From Xenophilus aerolatus (GTDB taxonomy: Bacteria; Pseudomonadota; Gammaproteobacteria; Burkholderiales; Burkholderiaceae_C): DNA of 38,807 bases. Location: NCBI GenBank assembly GCA_030418545.1, contig QAIB01000022.1, positions 1 through 38,807 on the forward strand, written 5' to 3'. Position numbers and translations under genes: made by a program. Each line of letters starts with the position of its first letter. Position 1 is the first letter of the stretch. This document shows, in pieces, positions 22,886-31,934 of the stretch. The notes under the pieces are model-generated. The model did not search any database, was not told the origin of the DNA, and was given only the letters and a program-made list of their open reading frames with translations.

Positions 22886-23676
22886 GGTTGCGGCACCCAT
22901 GCAGCAGGACGCTTGCCCAGGAACGCCGCAAACCCTTCCTTGGCTTCCTCCGTTCCACGGACGCGCGCGATGGTCTGTGCCGTCAACTCCCTCACGTCGC
23001 GAGTGATCGGTCCCACATCGAGTCGGGAGAAGAGCGCCTTCACCTCGAGCTGCGAATTCGGGCCGCCCTGCAGAAGTTGGGAGACGCATCGATTCACCGC
23101 CGCGTCCAGCTCTTCAACAACCACAACTTGTTGCAGCATCCCCATCGCCAGTGCCTCACCAGCACGAAACCGCTCGGTGGTGAGTGCAAGCCGCTTGGCC
23201 TGTCGCTTTCCGACCGCGTTGGTCAGATAAGGGCCGATGACCGACGGAAGGATGCCGAATTTGGCCTCGCTCACGGCGAAACTGGCGTCTTCCGAAGCGA
23301 TCGCGACGTCGCAGGCGCATGCCAGTCCAACGCCGCCGCCGAGCGCCGCACCTTGAACCCGAGCAATCGTGGGCTTGGGACATGCATCGATGCGTGCGAG
23401 CATGCCTGCGAACCTTCGCGCATCCCCTAGATTCCAATCGAAGCTGGCCTCGCTTGCACGCCGCATCCACTGGAGATCAGCTCCCGCGGAAAAGTGCCTT
23501 CCGCGTCCTGCAAGCACGACGACACGAACGCTGCTGTCTGCGGAAAGTTGCTCATATGCACGATCTAGTTCGGTGATCATCTTCTCGTCGAAGGCATTGA
23601 AAACCTCCGGCCGTGACATGGTGACCGTTGCGACGCCATTGGCCGCACGATCGATGTGGATTGTGGTCGCCGACAT
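22882..23676 (-). CDS. Enoyl-CoA hydratase/crotonase family protein, 264 aa
   Basis: A typical crotonase: SRPEVFNAFDEKM at the N-terminus, RHFSAGADLQWM for the oxyanion loop, and RVQGAALGGGVGLACACDVA in the active-site helix. FAVSEAKFGILPSVIGPYL supplies the second catalytic Glu. The first catalytic Glu (GGG.E) is replaced by Gly (GGGVGL). The SEAKFG/LPS pattern and the length resemble methylglutaconyl-CoA- or PaaF-type hydratases. The start (23676) shares one base with the boxA stop (TGATG), so it is translated straight after boxA. In the box pathway it probably hydrates the enoyl-CoA formed from dehydroadipyl-CoA; the exact substrate is inferred. Confidence 0.82.
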   Translation of the reverse strand: MSATTIHIDRAANGVATVTMSRPEVFNAFDEKMITELDRAYEQLSADSSVRVVVLAGRGRHFSAGADLQWMRRASEASFDWNLGDARRFAGMLARIDACPKPTIARVQGAALGGGVGLACACDVAIASEDASFAVSEAKFGILPSVIGPYLTNAVGKRQAKRLALTTERFRAGEALAMGMLQQVVVVEELDAAVNRCVSQLLQGGPNSQLEVKALFSRLDVGPITRDVRELTAQTIARVRGTEEAKEGFAAFLGKRPAAWVPQP

Positions 23677-24956
23677 CAGTAGGTCTCCAGATGAAGTCGC
23701 CCGCTGCGTTTCAGAGCGCCTCCGATTTCGTCCCAGTCAAGGCCGGCCTGTGTCGCGACATCCTTCAGGGCGAGCACTACGCCCTCTTCCATGGCCTTGA
23801 GGCCGCAAACGTAGAAGTGTGCATTAGCGTCTTGCAGCAGTTCGGCAAGATCCGCAGCACGCTCTCGCATCAGGTCCTGAACGTAGCGCTTGGGTGCGCC
23901 AGGCGTACGGCTGAACGCCAGATGGATATCGATGAAGTCCTTGGGCAAGCTACACAGCGGGCCGAAGTACGGCAGTTCTTCCTTGGTTCGCGCCCCGAAG
24001 AACAGCATCATCTTTCCGCCCTCGAAATTGCCACCCTTGCGTAGTCGTCGTCGCCATTCAGTCATGGCGCGCATTGGGGCCGACCCGGTACCCGTGCAGA
24101 TCATGACGACATGACTTCTCGGATGGTTCGGCATCAAAAAGCTCGCGCCGAACGGCCCGATGACCTGGACCTTGTCTCCAACTTCCAGGTCGCACATGTA
24201 GTTGCTGGCGACACCGCGCACCGGCCGCCCCTTGTGATCCTCGAGGACCCGCTTGATCGTCAACGAAATGTTGTTGTACCCGGGACGTTCACCGTTGCGT
24301 GCACTTGCAAGGCTGTACTGTCGAGCATGGTGCGGCCTGCCCTTGTCGTCTGCGCCTGGGGGTATCACGCCGATGCTTTGGCCTTCCAGCACCGGGAACG
24401 GTTGCACACCGAAGTCCAGGACGATGTGATGGGTGTCGTAGTCCTTTCCCACCTCTGTGACTCGGACGTTGCCTGTCACTGTCGCGGATATGAACTTTTC
24501 GCTCGATCGCCCGCCGTAGAGGTTTGTGTATGGGTGTGCAGCACTCCACGGAGCGACGGTGGCGCCATACTGCGCGCTGTTGAACGGGATTTCAGCTGCA
24601 TCGACGGCAGGCTGCTGGGCGGGCATTGCAGCGGCCGCCGCGATCGCCTGCTCGGTGGCGCCCGCGGCTGCAAGGGTCTCCCCGCTCAGCGGGTCCGGCA
24701 ACGTGTCCCATTCCAGCTGAGCCTCTAGGCTGTACGTCTTCGCCTTGGGCATGGTGCGCCAGTTGTCGATGCTACCGGTCGGACAAGGGGGAACGCATGC
24801 CATGCACAGGTTGCACTTGTCTGCATCCACCACATAGTTTCGGTTGTCGTGGGTGATCGCGTCCACCGGACAGGTCGCTTCGCAGGTGTTGCACCGAATG
24901 CAGATCTCCGGGTCGATAAGGTGCTGCTGAATGACGGACATTTCAGCCAGGTTCAT
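23676..24956 (-). CDS. boxA: Benzoyl-CoA 2,3-epoxidase, reductase component BoxA, 426 aa
   Basis: BoxA passes electrons from NADPH via FAD and two [4Fe-4S] clusters to the BoxB epoxidase. Cys19, 22, 25 and 29 ([12 protein letters not shown]) and Cys48, 51, 54 and 58 ([12 protein letters not shown]) make the two ferredoxin clusters. The middle carries [14 protein letters not shown] (FAD-binding R-x-Y-S) in a ferredoxin-NADP reductase fold, then [20 protein letters not shown] (NADPH) and [14 protein letters not shown] near the end. The N-terminal Fe-S placement and the length agree with BoxA. ATG 24956 has a GGAG-like site upstream (GCGGAGACTTACC). It lies 109 bases after boxB, which ends in a hairpin, and shares a base with the next crotonase gene. 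Confidence 0.92.
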   Translation of the reverse strand: MNLAEMSVIQQHLIDPEICIRCNTCEATCPVDAITHDNRNYVVDADKCNLCMACVPPCPTGSIDNWRTMPKAKTYSLEAQLEWDTLPDPLSGETLAAAGATEQAIAAAAAMPAQQPAVDAAEIPFNSAQYGATVAPWSAAHPYTNLYGGRSSEKFISATVTGNVRVTEVGKDYDTHHIVLDFGVQPFPVLEGQSIGVIPPGADDKGRPHHARQYSLASARNGERPGYNNISLTIKRVLEDHKGRPVRGVASNYMCDLEVGDKVQVIGPFGASFLMPNHPRSHVVMICTGTGSAPMRAMTEWRRRLRKGGNFEGGKMMLFFGARTKEELPYFGPLCSLPKDFIDIHLAFSRTPGAPKRYVQDLMRERAADLAELLQDANAHFYVCGLKAMEEGVVLALKDVATQAGLDWDEIGGALKRSGRLHLETY

Positions 24957-25039
24957 GGTAAGTCTCCGCTTCTTGTAGATGGCGCATCGCAAGCGATACG
25001 GCCCGGTACGCGCCGGGGCCGTCGTCGTCCGCGGATCTC

Positions 25040-25063
25040 GACAAGGCGCAGCGGCGCCTTGTC
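25040..25063 (-). terminator. Perfect 10-bp hairpin at the end of boxB
   Basis: GACAAGGCGC (25040-25049) and GCGCCTTGTC (25054-25063) are exact inverted repeats around AGCG. The structure begins 2 bases after the boxB stop (25066-25068), in the 109-base gap before boxA. No U-tract follows on the minus strand. It probably attenuates transcription into boxA or protects the boxB mRNA end rather than terminating fully. Confidence 0.6.
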
Positions 25064-25065
25064 GG

Positions 25066-26490
<1,425 letters not shown>

Positions 26491-26510
26491 CCTTGGCTCC
26501 TTGGCTTGAT

Positions 26511-26557
26511 GACGAATGACACGGAAACTCCAAGGCAGGCCTCCGCGGTCATTCGTC
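26511..26557 (-). repeat. Inverted repeat between boxC and boxB
   Basis: GACGAATGAC (26511-26520) and GTCATTCGTC (26548-26557) are exact inverted repeats, 27 bases apart, in the 103-base gap between the two genes. In mRNA this is a 10-bp stem with a long loop, so it may tune boxC versus boxB levels. It lies about 20 bases before the boxB start. Confidence 0.5.
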
Positions 26558-26593
26558 GGGCGAATCGCGGCGATCTGCGAAAGCCGTGACGAC

Positions 26594-28252
26594 CTAGACG
26601 CGGTTCCAGTCGAACGCGGCCTTATCGCCTTTGCCGTAGACCTTCAATGCGCCCCTCTCACCGACGGCGTTGGGACGCTGGAAGATCCAGTTCTGCCAGG
26701 CGGTGAGGCGCCCAAAGACCCGACTGGCCATGTTTTCGACCCCATTGAATCGCAGGTTGGCTTCCATGCCCGTCAATGCGTCGGGACTCATCGCCACGCG
26801 TTCCTCGATCGCGATGCGGGTCTCGTCCGCCCAATCGATATCGTCGGGGCTGCTGGTGACCAAGCCAAGGTCCAATGCGGCCTGCGCGTTCAGGGGCTTG
26901 CCTAGTACGGCCCGGACGGCATCAAGCGCTGGCGCTTCGTCATAGAAGCGACGGCCCAGGCGGCTCTGGTCAGTCGCCATCGGGTAAGTGCCGAAGTTGA
27001 GCTTGCCGACTGTGATCACGGGAGCGTTGGCCTGATCGTCTGGGAGCGAAAGCATGTAGATGCGGTCGCAAGCCAGGGCCAATTCAAGGAAGGAACCAGA
27101 AAAGCACGAGCCGGCGTCGATGAGCGCGATGAGGCTGCGGCTGCTGACGTCCAGGCGGCTGAACGTGCGGCGCAGAAGACCAATCGTCTCGCGCACCAGC
27201 CAATGGTCCTTGTGCTTTGCCAGCACCTCATCCGTCGCAAGAACGGACGAGGCGTCGCCCTTGGTCTTGATGAGCCAGGTGCCGATGTCCAATTCGTTCG
27301 TGCGCATCGACAGGATGGCGTCTTCCAACTCGCGCGCAAGCGTCAGTGGATACCAAGCCGCACCTGCCGCTTCGATCTCGGCAATCGTCGAAGGCTGGGC
27401 GCCGGCGGGTGCCTTGACGATAAGGGTTGCCGTGCGCTTGTTGCGGTTGATCTCCACGTCCACCAAGCCATAGCGCAGTGCATCAGGTTCGATCGTGCGA
27501 CTCAACCGCGTCAATGCCACGCCCTTGCCGTCCGCCGGACGATCGCTCGCGGCGGCGAGTTCCAGCGCTCGCTCCTGGATCTTGGCCGCGAAATTCGCCG
27601 GCTTGACGACTTCGTCGACCAAGCGCCAATCCTTGGCCCGCTGGCCGCGCACGCCCTCACTTGTGGTGCAGAAGATATCCGCAAGGTCGTGGCGCACGTG
27701 ACGCTTGTCGGTGACCCGCGTTAGACCGCCCGTACCAGGCAGGACGCCAAGCAGAGGCACCTCAGGCAGCGACACTGCGGAGGAGCGGTCGTCCACAAGG
27801 TAAATCTCGTCGCAGGCAAGCGCGAGTTCGTAGCCACCTCCAGCGCAAGCGCCGTTGACCGCGGCGAGGAATTTGAGCCCCGAGTTCGCCGAGGAGTCTT
27901 CCAGGCCGTTTCGGGTTTCGTTCGTGAACTTGCAGAAGTTCACCTTCCAGGCGTGGCTAGACACGCCCAACATGAAGATGTTGGCACCAGAGCAGAACAC
28001 CTTTTCCTTCGCACTGGTCAAGACTACGGTGCGCACTTCGGGGTGCTCGAAACGAACCCGATTAATGGCATCGTTAAGTTCGATGTCGACGCCGAGGTCG
28101 TAACTATTCAGCTTTAGCTTGTAGCCACGACGCAGGCCACCGTTTTCATCGAAGTCAGCAGCCAACGTTGCCACGGGTCCTTCGAAGCTGAGTTTCCAAT
28201 GCTTGTATTGGGAAGGGCTAGTTTGATAGTCAACGCGCAGTGTCTCGCTCAT
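26594..28252 (-). CDS. boxC: Benzoyl-CoA-dihydrodiol lyase BoxC, 552 aa
   Basis: BoxC opens the ring of the epoxide or dihydrodiol of benzoyl-CoA and releases formate, giving 3,4-dehydroadipyl-CoA semialdehyde. It has a crotonase-related N-terminal half with KVFCSGANIFMLG (oxyanion region) and GACAGGGYELALACDEIYLV (active-site helix). The C-terminal half carries a second, divergent crotonase-like unit (SGSFLELALACDRIYML) plus DWRLVDEVV and RVFGRLTAWQNWIFQ. The overall length and domain order match BoxC and no simple hydratase. ATG 28252 follows AGGAG by 6 bases. It is the first gene of the minus-strand operon; operators and a promoter lie directly upstream. Family call is firm. Confidence 0.92.
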   Translation of the reverse strand: MSETLRVDYQTSPSQYKHWKLSFEGPVATLAADFDENGGLRRGYKLKLNSYDLGVDIELNDAINRVRFEHPEVRTVVLTSAKEKVFCSGANIFMLGVSSHAWKVNFCKFTNETRNGLEDSSANSGLKFLAAVNGACAGGGYELALACDEIYLVDDRSSAVSLPEVPLLGVLPGTGGLTRVTDKRHVRHDLADIFCTTSEGVRGQRAKDWRLVDEVVKPANFAAKIQERALELAAASDRPADGKGVALTRLSRTIEPDALRYGLVDVEINRNKRTATLIVKAPAGAQPSTIAEIEAAGAAWYPLTLARELEDAILSMRTNELDIGTWLIKTKGDASSVLATDEVLAKHKDHWLVRETIGLLRRTFSRLDVSSRSLIALIDAGSCFSGSFLELALACDRIYMLSLPDDQANAPVITVGKLNFGTYPMATDQSRLGRRFYDEAPALDAVRAVLGKPLNAQAALDLGLVTSSPDDIDWADETRIAIEERVAMSPDALTGMEANLRFNGVENMASRVFGRLTAWQNWIFQRPNAVGERGALKVYGKGDKAAFDWNRV

Positions 28253-28289
28253 GGTGGCTCCTGTTTGGTGATGAGGTGCTTTGGATGAG

Positions 28290-28337
28290 ATGCATCATAA
28301 TGCTTGTCTTCAACATAGTACAAGCACAATGATGCAT
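28290..28337. promoter_or_regulatory. Inverted pair of BoxR-type operators before boxC
   Basis: ATGCATCATAATGCTTGT (28290-28307) and ACAAGCACAATGATGCAT (28320-28337) are inverted copies with two mismatches in 18. Each half reads TGCA-N6-TGCT (28291-28304 on plus; 28336-28323 on minus). BzdR/BoxR operators are described as TGCA-N6-TGCA-type repeats (from memory). The arms cover the -10 and -35 of the boxC promoter, consistent with repression. Confidence 0.7.
28294..28323 (-). promoter_or_regulatory. Sigma-70 promoter of the boxCBA operon
   Basis: On the minus strand, -35 TTGTAC (28323-28318), an 18-base spacer and -10 TATGAT (28299-28294). It lies about 41 bases before the boxC start and is enclosed by the operator arms. 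Confidence 0.6.
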
Positions 28338-28338
28338 G

Positions 28339-29265
28339 TTACACATTCGCCCGAAGTGAGGTGTCACCCAGCTGCCCCAGCAGCTTATGAAGCACTCTTC
28401 CTGGTGTAAGCCCATTTGTGTCGATGCACAGGTCTGCCTTGCCGTAGAAGGGTGCGCGACTGGCCAAGATGCACTCGAGGTCCTGCAAAGCTTCAGGATT
28501 GGCCCGCATGGGCCGCAGGTCACCCTGGGCTTGAGCACGGCGCAGGTGCTCCCTCGCACTGGCCTGCAGCCAGACCGACGTGCAATGGGACAGGAGTGCA
28601 CCAAAGGTCGACGGGTCATTGACGATGCCGCCCGGCGTCACGAGCACCATATGTTGGTGCATGCGCAAGACGTCTTCTAGCGCCCTACGTTCGTAGCGAC
28701 GATAGGCGTTCCGGCCTTACAACGACTGGATCTCGACCACGCCGCAGTCGCTGACCTTCTCGATCTCGGCCGACAGCTCCACACGAAGCAGCTCCAGCGC
28801 CTTCGCCAACAACCTTCCGACCGTGGACTTACCTGCTCCGCGAAGGCCGACAAGGGCCATCCGGGTTCGCCTGAGCGGCCCCTCCCCCTGGTCGCTTCCG
28901 ATCCGCAACATCCGCTCGATCGCTTGCCTGACCCTTCCCAGCGCCCGCTCGTCCAGCCGAGCTAGGACCTGACGCAGTAGCATCCATTCCGGAGTCTCCG
29001 TGCTGAAGTCTCCAATGAGCTCCACCAGCGAGCAGCCCAATGCTTGGGCAACGTTGTGCAACACAACCACAGAAGGATTGCCCACGCCACTCTCGAGGCT
29101 CGCAAGATGACGTTCGCTCACGCCAGCGCGAACCGCCAGTTGCCGGCGAGTCATGGCTGCACGCGCGCGCAGCATGCGCACACGCGGACCCAGCGACAGC
29201 GACTGCGCGTCGACATCCCGACGCCCAGATGGCCAATCCACGCCACGTGACAAGGCCGAAGACAA
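28339..29265 (-). pseudogene. boxR: boxR regulator gene with in-frame stop codon (HTH + shikimate-kinase-like domain)
   Basis: BoxR/BzdR proteins repress box genes through an N-terminal XRE helix-turn-helix and sense benzoyl-CoA through a C-terminal shikimate-kinase-like domain. Here the HTH (residues 27-83, MTRRQLAVRAGVSERHLASLESG) and the P-loop GLRGAGKST (140-148) are present. Codon 183, after GVVEIQSL, is TAA (28717-28719) where a Tyr is expected. The same frame then continues without gap as GRNAYRRYERRALEDVL and PGGIVNDP, then through the rest of the kinase-like domain (CTSVWLQA, GDLRPM, FYGKADL) to TAA at 28339. One nonsense mutation thus interrupts an otherwise complete 309-codon gene. 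Start TTG 29265 is tentative. A truncated 182-aa product would keep DNA binding but lose most of the effector domain; a sequencing error is the alternative. Confidence 0.88.
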
Positions 29266-29283
29266 GCCGGGACAATCCGTTCA

Positions 29284-29346
29284 TGCAGTATAGTGCTTGA
29301 CAGCGCCACTCTACAGCACTAAAGTGCTTGTATGCAATTTAGTGCG
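29284..29346. promoter_or_regulatory. BoxR-type operator region between boxR and the DUF4863-boxD operon
   Basis: Three elements share the core AGTGC: TGCA-GTATAG-TGCT (29284-29297), the dyad AGCACT-AA-AGTGCT (29315-29328), and TGCA-ATTTAG-TGCG (29333-29346). They fill most of the 116-base divergent gap. They match the operator pattern before boxC and suggest autoregulation plus control of boxD. A TATACT box on the minus strand (29287-29292) could serve boxR. Confidence 0.65.
29297..29325 (+). promoter_or_regulatory. Sigma-70 promoter of the DUF4863-boxD operon
   Basis: -35 TTGACA (29297-29302) is consensus, spacer 17, -10 TAAAGT (29320-29325). The -35 abuts the first operator and the -10 lies inside the central dyad. 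Confidence 0.55.
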
Positions 29347-29381
29347 CGTCGCGGCGCCATTGGAGTCAGCGAAGACCTGCG

Positions 29382-29855
29382 ATGACAACAACATCTACGC
29401 CCGAGACATCCCGTGCCCTGCTGGTTGACTTCGCCAGCGCACTGCGCGTCCGGCCGCTCGACGCCTCGCTCCAGGCGTGGCTCAACACGCCCCCCGGGCC
29501 GCAGTCACCCACATTTACACATCTGAAGGCCGCGTGCGAAGCGGGGGTCGATGCTGGATGGTTGCGCACACGGGAAGCAGGTGACATCTGCTACGGCCGC
29601 ATCTTCAAGCCAGCAGATGACCTTGCGCGGTTCTCTGTCGACGTCGTTGAAATGCGTGACGTCGCAGAACCGGACCACACGCACCCGCATTGCGAGATCG
29701 ACCTGATCAAGCCTCCGGACCTTGATGCACGCTTCGACCAGCACCCGGCCGGGTGGCTCGTCTATCCCCCGGGCAGTGCCCACCTGTCGAATGTTTCGCA
29801 AGGTCGTGCGCTCGTATCCTATCTCCTGCCCGAAGGGCAAGTTCAATTCTCATGA
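29382..29855 (+). CDS. DUF4863 (PnbB-like) family protein, 157 aa
   Basis: A small cupin-like protein. The core YGRIFKPADDLARFSVDVVEM followed by DHTHPHCEIDLIK (metal-binding His and Glu) and YPPGSAHLSNVSQGRALVSYLLPEG is the DUF4863 pattern, a family that includes 4-hydroxylaminobenzoate lyase (PnbB). Genes of this family are often found in box clusters, where their role is unclear. It may process or detoxify an intermediate, or have a thioesterase-like function; I cannot decide between these. It overlaps boxD by 4 bases (ATGA at 29852-29855), so it is coupled to it. The upstream operator region suggests BoxR control. The start at 29382 has only a weak ribosome-binding site. Confidence 0.8.
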   Translation: MTTTSTPETSRALLVDFASALRVRPLDASLQAWLNTPPGPQSPTFTHLKAACEAGVDAGWLRTREAGDICYGRIFKPADDLARFSVDVVEMRDVAEPDHTHPHCEIDLIKPPDLDARFDQHPAGWLVYPPGSAHLSNVSQGRALVSYLLPEGQVQFS

Positions 29856-31396
29856 CTCAACTGCTCCCCAACTTCCTTGGTGGCCGCTGGATTGCCGGTA
29901 CCGGCACGGGCACGCCGCTGTTCGATCCCGTGCTGGGAGACGAACTCGTGCGGGTTGACGCATCCGGACTGGATCTCGCTGCAGCGTTTGCCTTCTCTCG
30001 CCAAGAAGGGGGTGCAGCTTTGCGCGCAATGACCTTCGTCGAGCGCGCCGAACTACTGGATCGCATCGCCAAGCTGCTCCAAGCGAATCGAGACGCCTAT
30101 TTCGAGATAGCGACGGCGAACAGCGGGACCGTCAGGAACGACTCCGCTGTTGACATCGACGGTGCGATCTACACCCTCGTAACCTACAGCAAGCTTGGCA
30201 AGACTCTCGGCGCCACGCGGTACTTGAAGGATGGCGAACCTGTTAGCCTGGCTAAGGACGCGCTGTTCCAGAGCCAGCACATTCAGGTGCCCACCGAGGG
30301 CCTGGCACTCTTCATCAATGCCTTCAACTTTCCTGCCTGGGGACTGTGGGAGAAGGCAGCACCTGCCCTGCTGGCCGGCGTTCCCGTGGTCGCCAAGCCG
30401 GCCACGTCCACAGCGTGGCTGACGCACCGCATGGTCGCCGACGTGGTAGACGCAGGGCTTCTGCCAGCCGGCGCGCTGTCAATCGTCTGCGGCAGCAGTG
30501 CAGGCCTGCAAGATGCGCTGCAAGAACTCGATGTCCTGTCCTTCACGGGAAGTGCCGAAACCGCCGCCGTGATCCGGCGACACCCCGCCGTCAGCGCGCG
30601 CTCTGTTCGCGCCAACATCGAGGCTGACAGCATCAACTCCGCTGTGCTGCTACCAGGGAACGAGGTCGGGACACCCGCGTTCGAGGCCCTTGTCAAAGAA
30701 GTAGCGCGAGAGATGACCACCAAGTCGGGGCAGAAGTGCACCGCCATCCGTCGCATTTTTGTGCCGGCGCCGCTGTTCGACGAGGTGGGGCAAGCAGTCT
30801 CCGCGCGCCTGGCAAAGACCGTCGTGGGCAACCCACGCAGCGAAGCCGTTCGCATGGGCTCTTTGGTCAGCCGCGCCCAACTCCAAGCTGTCACGGAAGG
30901 GATCGCCCTGCTTCAGCAAAGCGCAGAGACGCTTTACGACGGCGACGGCAAGGCGCCAGTGGACGCCGACCCGGCTGTCGCATGCTGCGTGGCGCCCACA
31001 CTGCTGGGCATACGGGATTCCGACGCTGTCTCCAATGTCCATGATCATGAGGTCTTCGGCCCTGTCGCCACACTCATTCCCTACCGCGATCTCGACCACG
31101 CGCATGCGATGGTGCGCCGCGGCAAGGGCTCTCTGGTTGCATCCCTGTACGGAAATGATCCGGCGGTCATTGCACGATCGACGCTTGCGCTTGCGCCGAG
31201 TCACGGGCGCATTCACGTGGTCACGCCAGCATCTGCCGGCGTCCACAGCGGGCACGGCAACGTGATGCCGCAGTCGCTGCATGGGGGGCCGGGCCGCGCC
31301 GGCGGCGGCGAGGAGCTCGGCGGACTGCGTGCACTGAACTTCTACAGCCGCCGCGTGGCAGTACAGGCTTCGCCCGAGGTGATCCTCTCGCTCTAG
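29852..31396 (+). CDS. boxD: 3,4-dehydroadipyl-CoA semialdehyde dehydrogenase BoxD, 514 aa
   Basis: An aldehyde dehydrogenase of the NADP type that turns the BoxC product into 3,4-dehydroadipyl-CoA. Key residues are Cys296 (KSGQKCTAIRRIFVP) and Glu257 (NIEADSINSAVL), with the cofactor segment LSFTGSAETAAVIRR. NAFNFPAWGLWEKAAPALLAG is the conserved ALDH helix before it. The N-terminus LPNFLGGRWIAGTGTGTPLFDPVLGDEL and the C-terminus NVMPQSLHGGPGRAGGGEELGGLRAL are those of the PaaZ/BoxD-type dehydrogenases without a hydratase domain. It starts at ATG 29852, overlapping the DUF4863 stop. The ligase remnant follows 12 bases after its stop. Confidence 0.9.
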   Translation: MTQLLPNFLGGRWIAGTGTGTPLFDPVLGDELVRVDASGLDLAAAFAFSRQEGGAALRAMTFVERAELLDRIAKLLQANRDAYFEIATANSGTVRNDSAVDIDGAIYTLVTYSKLGKTLGATRYLKDGEPVSLAKDALFQSQHIQVPTEGLALFINAFNFPAWGLWEKAAPALLAGVPVVAKPATSTAWLTHRMVADVVDAGLLPAGALSIVCGSSAGLQDALQELDVLSFTGSAETAAVIRRHPAVSARSVRANIEADSINSAVLLPGNEVGTPAFEALVKEVAREMTTKSGQKCTAIRRIFVPAPLFDEVGQAVSARLAKTVVGNPRSEAVRMGSLVSRAQLQAVTEGIALLQQSAETLYDGDGKAPVDADPAVACCVAPTLLGIRDSDAVSNVHDHEVFGPVATLIPYRDLDHAHAMVRRGKGSLVASLYGNDPAVIARSTLALAPSHGRIHVVTPASAGVHSGHGNVMPQSLHGGPGRAGGGEELGGLRALNFYSRRVAVQASPEVILSL

Positions 31397-31408
31397 GAGA
31401 CAAACGCC

Positions 31409-31855
31409 ATGGCCCAACCCGCTGACTTGACGCCGTACGCTAACCCGGTCGAGTCGCCAGCCGAACCGTTCAACATTGCCGACCACTTCCTGACGGCCAA
31501 CGCAGGGCGGTCCGACAAGCTCGCATTCGTGGACGGACGGGCCACCCTTACGCACAACCAATTGGACCGACGGGTACGTCAGACCGCAGCCGCGATCCGG
31601 GACCTTGGCATCAAATGCGAGGAGCGCGTCCTTATCGTCCTGCAAGACACCGTCGACTGGCCAACGGTGCTCCTGGGCGCCGTCCACGCCGGCGTCAGGC
31701 CTATTCGCTCTAAACACCCTCCTAACGGCAGACGACACGCCTACATGCTCGAACACTTGTGAGCGCGAGCGGTCTTTGTTTCTGGCACGGTACTGCCCGC
31801 CATCAAGTCGGCGCTGACGTGCAGCGAGCACGAAGTGCACAAAGTCATCGTGTAG
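31409..31855 (+). pseudogene. bclA: Benzoate-CoA ligase remnant, N-terminal about 150 codons with frameshifts and stops
   Basis: The frame starts MAQPADLTPYANPVESPAEPF and continues NIADHFLTAN, KLAFVDGRATLTHNQL, RVLIVLQDTVDWPTVLLGAVHAGV, as in benzoate-CoA ligases. After AGV the correct sequence (FALNTLLTADD) is in the next frame for about 12 codons. It then returns to frame 0 (AYMLEH), meets TGA, resumes ARAVFVSGTVLPAIKSALTCSEHEVHKVIV, and meets TAG at 31853-31855. The full enzyme is about 525 aa; the AMP-binding motif (YSSGSTG-like) and C-terminal two thirds are absent. After 31855 no ligase sequence is visible, and the next gene is convergent and unrelated. So the gene has both decayed and been cut. 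Supply of benzoyl-CoA must come from another ligase. Confidence 0.88.
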
Positions 31856-31934
31856 CGCCGCTTGACTTCGGCGAATCAAGTACGCCACGTTCGCCGAAGC
31901 GCAGGGCTGGCCGCGAATGCAGCCGCTACCTTAG

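Noticed and set aside
26511-26557. A strong terminator between boxC and boxB
   Set aside because: The arms are perfect but 27 bases apart and there is no T-tract. The genes belong to one operon, so I list it only as an inverted repeat.
30650-31888. A minus-strand open frame of 412 codons over boxD and the ligase remnant
   Set aside because: It crosses the end of one gene and a pseudogene, and lies antisense to conserved dehydrogenase motifs.
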